A stretch of 64,000 bases of DNA from Methylobacterium sp. GXS13 (lineage in GTDB: Bacteria > Pseudomonadota > Alphaproteobacteria > Rhizobiales > Beijerinckiaceae). Each line of letters starts with the position of its first letter. Within the stretch, counting starts at the first letter, position 1. Shown here piece by piece: positions 58,076 through 64,000 of the stretch. A program made the translations under genes and the position numbers. The notes below the pieces were generated by a model that saw nothing but the letters and a program-made list of their open reading frames with translations, was not told the origin of the DNA and did not search any database. Location: contig NZ_LKKO01000027.1 of NCBI RefSeq assembly GCF_001455965.1, positions 1-64,000 of the forward strand. Reading direction: 5' to 3'.

Positions 58076-58986
58076 CTAGGGCGTTTCTGCAAAGTCACGT
58101 GAGCCAGAGCATGGTCATGCCGAGGGTGACCATGGCCAGGTAGTTGGCCGCTCGCTTCTCACAGCGAGTAGCGATGCAGCAGTACTACTTGAGCCGGTTA
58201 ATCAACCGCTCGACTTTGTTGTGCTCCCTGTAGGCAGTTTTGTCGAAGTCAGGCTGACGCGGCTGGTCCTTGCGGGTTGGGATCACCGGCTCAATTCGGC
58301 GTTGCCTGAGGCGATGACGAGCCGGTGGGCTGGAATAGCCCCTAACCCCTGTCGTCCGACGCGGCCGCAGGCGCGGGCGGCCTCGCCCTAGGCGTGGCAC
58401 CGCGCCCTTATCAATCAGATCATTCAGCGCAAACTGCTCGTGCCGCTCGCCGGCCGTCAGCACCGTGACGATCGGCCTGCCGCCGACCTCAGCGCGCAGA
58501 TGAAGCTTGGTCGAGAACCTGCCCTGGCTGTGCCCGAGCGCCTCGCTCACACCCTCGACTGTGGCCTCCCCCCGATGGCGCCAGACCGGCGTGCCCCGGC
58601 GGCGTGCTGGTGGGCGCACACCACCGTGGCGTCCACGAAGTGCAGATCCCAATCGAGATCCCCGCGCGCATCTGCCTGCGCTTGCAGGCGCTTCAGGACT
58701 CGGTCGAACACACCCGCTTTGCGCCAGCGGTAGAACCGGCTCGACACTGTGCCGACAGCACCGTAGCGCGCTGGCAGGTCCGCCCAGGGCGCGCCCGTGC
58801 GCAGGATCCACAGCATGCCGTTGAGGACTTGGCGGTAATCCTCCAGAGGCCGGCCCGTGCGCGGCTTCGGCGGGGGCAGCAGCCGGGCGATCTGCTCCCA
58901 CTGCGCGTCAGTCAGTTCAAAGCGTCTCATGCCAGAGACATGGGCACCACCGGCAAGCCTGTGAACCCTCTGCAGAGACACCCTAG
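58076..58986 (-). mobile_element. IS5-family (IS427-like) insertion sequence, inactive
   Basis: Terminal inverted repeats are CTAGGGCGTTTCTGCA (58076-58091) and, on the minus strand, CTAGGGTGTCTCTGCA (58986-58971), 14 of 16 identical, with CTAG at both ends. The element carries one minus-strand transposase in two frames with an amber codon. Confidence 0.75.
58095..58930 (-). pseudogene. IS5-family transposase, amber codon near the C-terminus
   Basis: The start ATG 58930 reads MRRFELTDAQWEQIARLLPP; the DUF4096-type region (RTGRPLEDYRQVLNGMLWIL; SSRFYRWRKAGVFDRVLKRL) and first Asp (LHFVDATVVCAHQHAAG) are in orfA. OrfB continues in another frame with EALGHSQGRFSTKLHLRAEV, VVIPTRKD-like and HNKVERLINRLK. 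Two-frame organisation is normal in the IS427 group. But at 58185 a TAG follows NRLK, and the expected Arg-rich end (IATRCEKRAANYLAMVTLGM) is still readable past it to a TGA at 58095. A Gln codon turned to TAG is likely, so the transposase is truncated. Confidence 0.75.
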
Positions 58987-59128
58987 TTCGAGCGCAAGCT
59001 CGTTCCCGACTCGGACAAGCTCATGTTCCTTTCTGACACAATGGGCTCGGGCGTAGGTTTACACCTGCAAGATCCAAGAACGTCACAACGTGGCCGCGCC
59101 GCCCTGTGTCACGGCGCCCCGCTCTCAA

Positions 59129-61534
59129 TCAGCCCCGCTCGGCCGCCCGCTTCACCCGGTGCGTGAAGATGACCGACAGCCACGGCTTTACCTCGTGCTC
59201 GACCTCGATCGAGAGTAGCACTTCAAGGTGGAGCGCGTAGGGGAGGGTAAGGCGGAAACCGCAGCGGGCCTCCTCCATGGTGGTCGGCATGTCGCCCAGC
59301 ACCGCCGCGATCACATCGGGGCGGTGGACGTCCACGGGATGGCGTTGGACCTCGCCGTCTACCTCGGCGATGAGCGTCGCCTTGGCCCGGCTCGCCGAGA
59401 CTACCCAGCCGGCGAGCAGCACCTGCCCGTCCTGGATCTCGGCCCAGACCCGGTCCTGCGGCGTTTCGAGGTTCGCCCGGGCGAAGGAATCCGGTAATTC
59501 GCCGTCGAGCTCGGCGATGGTGCAGCCGACCTCGTATTTCTCGAAGCCTCGCCCCTCCCCGAAGATTTTTGCGAATTGCTTCTGGTACTCGGCGATCCGG
59601 GCGTTCCTGATGTCCTCGGGCAGGCCCGACCACTGGCCCTTCTCCTGGACCGTGTAGACCGACAGCAGCTCGCGCAGGAACGCGATGCGGCCCTTGTCGG
59701 CGACGTAGAGGTTCATCAGCCAGTCGGCCGCCGCCGCGTTCTCGTAATACGCCTCCGGCACCCGGCGCAGGGCCTCGGCGCGGTAGACGCAGCAGGAGAA
59801 GTTGGCGGTGAGCGGCGCGTTGGCCAGGACCGGGAAGCTGATCGTGCCGGTAGGATAGCGGCCCTGCTCGTCGTGCGGCACGAAGGAGCCGGTCGCCGGG
59901 TAGTGCAGCAGCACCCAGTTGAAGCACATGTCGAGGGCGCGGTCGTTGCGCAGCATGCGCAACTGCATCGCGATCTTACGGTCGGACAGCCAGTAATCGT
60001 CGGCCTCGCAGAAGGCGATGTAGCGCCCGGTGCAGGCGCCGAGGCAATCCTGCATGTTGTGCAGCATGCCGAGGTTGCGCTCCCGGGGCCGGACGGTGAT
60101 CCGCTCCGGATCGCACGCCCGGTAGGATTCGACGATCTCGGGCGTCCCGTCGGTGGAGCGGTCGTCGCCGATCACCACTTGCAGCTTGAACAGGCCGCGC
60201 TGACTCATCACCCCGTCGAGACAGCGGCGGATATAGCCGGCATGGTTGTAGGCGGTGACGATGACGCTGACCGTCAATTGTTCTTCGAGCCAAGCGCGCA
60301 GGGCTTCCGGCTCGCCGGAGAGTTCGTCGGGCGCGTCGAGGCCCATGTCGCGCAGGGCCGCCCGGGCGATGTCGGGATTGGCGTCGATCAGGGCGCCGAG
60401 GCTCGGGACGTCCTCCTCATCGAGATAGGCCTCGGCCAGGCGCCGGAAGATCGCCTTCTGGGAGGCCTCGTAGCCGGCGGCGTAGCGCCCGCCGAAATGG
60501 CCGCGCAGCGTCCGAAAGAACGCGATCTCCGAATTGCCGAGCTTCTTGTGCCGGGCGAGTTCGGTGGCGTAGGTCGCCCACATCCCGGCCGCGTGCTTGC
60601 GGTAGACCGCCATGACCTGCGGCAGGAAGCCGATGCGCCCGACCTCGGCATGCATCAGGTGGACGTACCAATCCCCCGGGGCGATGCCCTCGTCGAGCCG
60701 GAACGGCTCCTCGCCGTGGTAGCGCCAGCGATAGAGCACGCTGTTGGTCTGGACGAAGTTGTGCGCCACCAGGTCGGACAGCGACGGCTGCGGGCTCGAA
60801 TGCTTCGGATAGATCTCCTCGACGCCGGGCATGTCCTCGTAGAGGACCCGCACCGGGTGGAAGCACAGGGTGAATTCCGGATTCGCCCGCAGGAACTCGA
60901 CCTGGCGCTGGAGCTTGCTCGAATCCGTCCAGTAATCGTCGCCCTCGCAGATCGCCACGTATTCGCCGCGGGCGCGGGCCGTGAGGTCGGCGAAGTTCTT
61001 GTTCGGCCCGAGATTCTCAGGTCGCAGCACCGCCACGAGGTTGGGATGGCGCGCGGCGTAGTCCGCGATGATCTCGGCGGTGCCGTCGCTCGACCGGTCG
61101 TCGCCGACCAGGAGCTCGAACGGGAAATCCGTGACCTGCCCGAGTATGCTGTCGAGGGTCTGCCGGATGAACCGGGCTTGGTTGTAGGTGATGCACAGGA
61201 CCGACACGACCGGCCGGTTCCATTCCGGCGCAGGCTCGGCCTCGGCGCGGGCGCGGATCCAGGCGGCGAACGGGTTGACGAAGCTGCCGTCGAAGCTATC
61301 GTCCGGCTCCGCGGAGAAGTCGGCCCGCGGCTGCCGCCCGAGGCGGGCGCCGTACTTCACGTAATGCTCGAGCGGCGACAGGTCGGTCAGGCCGACATCG
61401 GGATAGCGCGTCGCGTACCAGATGTGGTCGAACCGGCCGCTGCGATAGATCGTCGAGAAATCGTCCTGCCACGGCTCTAGGGCGGGCGTCGCCGTGCTCG
61501 CACCCGGCGCGGCGTCTCCTGCACCGTCCTGCAT
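59129..61534 (-). CDS. Tandem GT2 glycosyltransferase
   Basis: The 801-residue protein has two family 2 glycosyltransferase domains. The first, about residues 110-330, has VSVLCITYNQARFIRQTLDS, LLVGDDRSSDGTAEIIADYA and CEGDDYWTDSSKLQRQVEFL (D-x-D type). The second, about 425-650, has VSVIVTAYNHAGYIRRCLDG, VVIGDDRSTDGTPEIVESYR and CEADDYWLSDRKIAMQLRML. Before them, residues about 30-65 carry FDHIWYATRYPDVGLTDLSP followed by LEHYVKYGARLGRQP, a motif also present in the next gene at 61638. The C-terminal 150 residues have no assignment. It probably builds an O-antigen- or capsule-like chain. Confidence 0.88.
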   Translation of the reverse strand: MQDGAGDAAPGASTATPALEPWQDDFSTIYRSGRFDHIWYATRYPDVGLTDLSPLEHYVKYGARLGRQPRADFSAEPDDSFDGSFVNPFAAWIRARAEAEPAPEWNRPVVSVLCITYNQARFIRQTLDSILGQVTDFPFELLVGDDRSSDGTAEIIADYAARHPNLVAVLRPENLGPNKNFADLTARARGEYVAICEGDDYWTDSSKLQRQVEFLRANPEFTLCFHPVRVLYEDMPGVEEIYPKHSSPQPSLSDLVAHNFVQTNSVLYRWRYHGEEPFRLDEGIAPGDWYVHLMHAEVGRIGFLPQVMAVYRKHAAGMWATYATELARHKKLGNSEIAFFRTLRGHFGGRYAAGYEASQKAIFRRLAEAYLDEEDVPSLGALIDANPDIARAALRDMGLDAPDELSGEPEALRAWLEEQLTVSVIVTAYNHAGYIRRCLDGVMSQRGLFKLQVVIGDDRSTDGTPEIVESYRACDPERITVRPRERNLGMLHNMQDCLGACTGRYIAFCEADDYWLSDRKIAMQLRMLRNDRALDMCFNWVLLHYPATGSFVPHDEQGRYPTGTISFPVLANAPLTANFSCCVYRAEALRRVPEAYYENAAAADWLMNLYVADKGRIAFLRELLSVYTVQEKGQWSGLPEDIRNARIAEYQKQFAKIFGEGRGFEKYEVGCTIAELDGELPDSFARANLETPQDRVWAEIQDGQVLLAGWVVSASRAKATLIAEVDGEVQRHPVDVHRPDVIAAVLGDMPTTMEEARCGFRLTLPYALHLEVLLSIEVEHEVKPWLSVIFTHRVKRAAERG

Positions 61535-61637
61535 CGATCCAATTCCTCGAACGCGCTTGGGGACCGCTTCCTTCGACCGGCCCCTCTAGCGCATCGTCTT
61601 TCTCCGAAAGCCGGAAGCCACCTTTCGGGACGATGCT

Positions 61638-62054
61638 CTAGAGGGTGCCGGGAAGGCGCCCTTCCTCGGAGCCGTGGTTGTAATAGTGCCGCGTCGGGTC
61701 GGCGCCGGCATTCGCGACGTCGTCGTTGCACGCGAGATAGAAATTTCGGTCGAACAGCCCGGAGGTCTCGAGCCAGTCGAGCAGGGTCTGCTCGGGGACG
61801 ACCGGCGCCCGCTCGGGGCTCGCCGCGGCGGCCTCCCGGTAGAGATGCACGAACTTGGCGATCCGGGCCGCGACCTCCTTGGCGGGGGGCCGGCGCACCG
61901 AGGAGGCGACGACGCTCGATTGCTCGCCGGGCCGCCGGCGCTGCAGATCGGCCTCGGCCAGGCGCACCAGCCGTGCTAGCTCGCCCTGCGCGTCCTTGAG
62001 CCTCGCCTGTGTCTCGGCGAGCTCGGCCCGCAGCGCGTCCACGTCCTCGCTCAA
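61638..62054 (-). CDS. Coiled-coil protein with the HY-G-EGR motif
   Basis: The 138-residue protein begins with a coiled coil (DALRAELAETQARLKDAQGE; LARLVRLAEADLQRR). It ends with a compact domain (LLDWLETSGLFDRNFYLACN; DDVANAGADPTRHYYNHGSE; EGRLPGTL). The same F-D-x-x-x-Y-x-x-x-x-x-D-V ... HY-x-x-x-G motif starts the GT2 protein at 61534. This motif recurs in bacterial surface-glycan proteins. It likely belongs to the same process, but its function is unknown. It is upstream of the GT2 gene on the same strand. Confidence 0.6.
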   Translation of the reverse strand: MSEDVDALRAELAETQARLKDAQGELARLVRLAEADLQRRRPGEQSSVVASSVRRPPAKEVAARIAKFVHLYREAAAASPERAPVVPEQTLLDWLETSGLFDRNFYLACNDDVANAGADPTRHYYNHGSEEGRLPGTL

Positions 62055-62337
62055 GGTCGGCTCCGTCTCAGTCTCGACGTCCTGCGATCCGGGCGCGGGA
62101 TCATGCGGCGGGATCGATCGGGTCCCGGCACGATCGATCCCCGCGCCGCGTGTGAGGCGAGGTGATACGATCGGCTCCGGGACCGGTCAACCTTGGGCGG
62201 TCCGGCCTATCCGGCGGGTTCGCTCGCGTTGGGACGCCATCGTCTCGAAGAGGCGCCAGCCTAGCCATTCGCATGCGGCGACGACTCCGCGAGCAGCCCT
62301 TACCGACGTGACTACTCGTGGCCCGGGGCGGCTCTGC

Positions 62338-63012
62338 CTACCCCGCCACCGCCTGCGGCCCGACCGAGCCCTCGACCAGCGGCCCGGGGATCGCGGCCTC
62401 GGCATCGACCATCAGGCGCGCTTCATGACGGCGCATGAACATCCACAGGGCCACGGCGCCCAACAGCACGAAGGCCAGGAGCGCGAGGCCCACCGGGCCC
62501 ATGACGTTCTCGATGGACCGGCCGCACAGGTACGCGCCGAAGCCCATGATCGAGGCCCAGGCGACGCCGCCGACGGCGTTGAAAAACATGAAGCGGCGCG
62601 CATCGAGCTTGTTCACGCCGGCCAGGACCGCCGCATAGGCGCGCAGCATCGCGGTGAAGCGGCCGAAGAACACGATCTTCCCGCCGTGCCGGCGGAACAG
62701 GTACTGGCCGAGCTTGAGCCGGCCGTGATCGAGGCCGATCATGTGACCCTTGCGCAGGAGCAGGGGCAGGCCCCAGCGCCGTCCGACCCAGTAGCCGGCA
62801 TTGTCGCCGAGGATCGCGGCGGTCGCGGCGATCGCCACCACGAGGGCGATGCTCAGGTTGCCGGTGCTGCCGGCATAGGCCGCCGAGGTCAGCAGGACCG
62901 TCTCGCCCGGGAGCGGCAGGCCGGCGCTCTCCAGCGTGATGATGACGAAGATGGCGATGTAGCCGTAGTTGGCGATCAGGTCGGCAATCGGCAGATCGTG
63001 CAGGAAGGACAT
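62338..63012 (-). CDS. DedA-family membrane protein
   Basis: The 224-residue inner-membrane protein has the VTT/SNARE-associated (DedA) fold: YIAIFVIITLESAGLPLPGE with its E-x-x-G-x-P-x-P-G-E motif, GDNAGYWVGRRWGLPLLLRK and FFGRFTAMLRAYAAVLAGVN with the conserved F-x-R-F/G motif. Four to five hydrophobic segments follow. DedA proteins are lipid scramblases or undecaprenyl-phosphate flippases in some bacteria. The site, between glycan genes, is consistent with recycling of a lipid carrier, which is inference. Confidence 0.9.
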   Translation of the reverse strand: MSFLHDLPIADLIANYGYIAIFVIITLESAGLPLPGETVLLTSAAYAGSTGNLSIALVVAIAATAAILGDNAGYWVGRRWGLPLLLRKGHMIGLDHGRLKLGQYLFRRHGGKIVFFGRFTAMLRAYAAVLAGVNKLDARRFMFFNAVGGVAWASIMGFGAYLCGRSIENVMGPVGLALLAFVLLGAVALWMFMRRHEARLMVDAEAAIPGPLVEGSVGPQAVAG

Positions 63013-63145
63013 GCGGTCTCCTCGCGGATCGGAGGGCTGCCCTGTCGGCGAGAAACATGGCCGCTCCGGGGCGAAGCCCTAAATATCGGGCCTGACGACG
63101 ATCGGCTGTGCCGGCGAGCACGACCGCTCTCGGGCTTTTCCGGCC

Positions 63146-64000
63146 TCAGCGTGCCGGGTTCGGCGGCACCGCGTCCCCGCGCGCCGCCGTCAGATGGGCC
63201 CGCATCCAGTCGATCGTGCCGATGAGCCCGTCACGCAGGGCGACCCGGGGCCGCCAGCCGAGTTCGGACCGAATCAGCGTAGTGTCGAGCACGTTGGCCG
63301 GCACGTCGGCGGCGCGGCTCGGCTTGTACAGGCAGGGCAGGCGCTCGCGCTCGAAGGCCCGCTCGAGCTCAGCGATGATCTGGTTGACGCTCAGGCCCGT
63401 GCCGCTGCCGACATTCATCACCTTGTGGGGGCCGTCATAGCCGACAGCGGCCAGGAAGGCGTCGCTGACATCGTCGATGTGCAGGAAGTCGCGCACGACG
63501 TCCCCGGTGCCCCAGACCTCCAGCGGCAGATCCGCGAGCACGCGGTGGATGGTGCTGCCGATCAGGCCCTGGTGCCTGTTGCCGAGCTGGAACCGGCCAT
63601 ACGGGTTGGCGATCCGCAGGATCTGGTAATCGATCCCGTGGAGATGCTGGTACAGGTGGAGGGACTTCTCGATCATCAACTTGCTGATGCCGTAGGCCGA
63701 AATCGGATCGGTGGGCGCCGCTTCCGGGATCGGGGTGGCGCGCGGGATCCCGTAGATCGCCCCCCCGGAGGACGCGAACACGACCTTCCTGATCCGGGCC
63801 GAGCGACAGATCTCGAGGAGGTGCAGGGTCGCGATCGGCGCGGCGGCGAGCTCTGCGGACGGGTCCCGGTTCGAGCTCTCGGGGATCGATCCGGCGATGA
63901 GGTGGAAGACGAAATCCTGACGCTCGACCGCATTGGCGATCGCGAGCCGATCGGCGAACTGGCCGGTCACCCGGGCGACGCGCCGGTCGAGGACCTCGGC
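63146..64000 (-). CDS. NAD-dependent sugar-nucleotide epimerase, N-terminus beyond window
   Basis: The frame is open to the right window edge, so the N-terminal nucleotide-binding Gly motif is missing and at least 285 residues are seen. Extended SDR features are FASSGGAIYGIPRATPIPEA, with the catalytic Y-x-x-x-K in AYGISKLMIEKSLHLYQHLH, and LRIANPYGRF. The C-terminal half reads GDVVRDFLHIDDVSDAFLAA and MNVGSGTGLSVNQIIAELER. It resembles UDP-glucose 4-epimerase (GalE/WbpP) or related dehydratases. It would make a sugar precursor for the locus; the exact reaction cannot be fixed. Confidence 0.85.
   Translation of the reverse strand, partial: AEVLDRRVARVTGQFADRLAIANAVERQDFVFHLIAGSIPESSNRDPSAELAAAPIATLHLLEICRSARIRKVVFASSGGAIYGIPRATPIPEAAPTDPISAYGISKLMIEKSLHLYQHLHGIDYQILRIANPYGRFQLGNRHQGLIGSTIHRVLADLPLEVWGTGDVVRDFLHIDDVSDAFLAAVGYDGPHKVMNVGSGTGLSVNQIIAELERAFERERLPCLYKPSRAADVPANVLDTTLIRSELGWRPRVALRDGLIGTIDWMRAHLTAARGDAVPPNPAR

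Noticed and set aside
59576..61480. Plus-strand frame of 634 codons
   Set aside because: Shadow of the tandem GT2 gene.

Overview
The window is a high-GC alphaproteobacterial segment, most like Methylobacterium/Methylorubrum. The pointers are a short-form (type 2) ArgC, a DUF1127 gene, a GGAAC-N16-TGTT promoter of the EcfG general-stress type, REP-like intergenic palindromes, many GTG/TTG starts and the rplM-rpsI pair. No database search was possible; family names come from reading the proteins.

Region 1 (about 1-19.3 kb) is accessory DNA full of dead insertion sequences. It holds an IS110 transposase with two frameshifts, a truncated IS3-type orfA, an IS630 element with intact CTAG-flanked ends but a frameshifted transposase, an IS1182 transposase with one amber codon, and an IS3 (IS407-like) element with a damaged orfB. 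Between them lie an AraC regulator and a four-gene operon: FAD subunit, fused [2Fe-2S]/molybdopterin subunit, tandem ABM-domain membrane protein and a Tsx-like outer-membrane channel. A 3' remnant of a second channel gene sits inverted on the other side of that operon. A soluble five-PAS chemoreceptor, a PAS protein and small hypotheticals complete the region.

Region 2 (19.4-49.5 kb) looks like ordinary chromosome. It has pdxY, an OsmC protein, PhzF, a Nudix protein, DUF1127, and an ECF sigma/anti-sigma pair whose putative promoter recurs before an adjacent LuxR-type regulator. Next come argC, an envelope/stress cluster (DUF937, a 34-aa ORF, a PhnA-like membrane protein, a CsbD-like protein) and a PAS-LuxR regulator behind an EcfG-type promoter. 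A TetR/amidase divergon with two matching operators follows, then rplM-rpsI with leader hairpins, a CoA-binding protein and a nucleotide-sugar dehydrogenase. An M20 amidohydrolase stands divergent from a dipeptide-type ABC transporter. After it come a PhyH-like oxygenase, tRNA-Ser(GGA), glgX and a DUF4926-DUF6883 pair. A sulfonate-type solute-binding protein closes the region.

Region 3 (50.8-64 kb) is a surface-glycan locus. It contains a fucosyltransferase-like protein with an N-terminal discoidin-like domain, a protein with a C-terminal discoidin-like domain, a double SGNH hydrolase, and an AT-rich gene for a membrane-anchored two-domain glycosyltransferase (GT34-like plus GT11). A dead IS5 element, a tandem GT2 glycosyltransferase, a coiled-coil protein sharing a short motif with it, a DedA protein and a sugar-nucleotide epimerase cut by the window edge follow. 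With the dehydrogenase at 35 kb this could supply and assemble a fucose-like or acidic surface polysaccharide, but that is inference.
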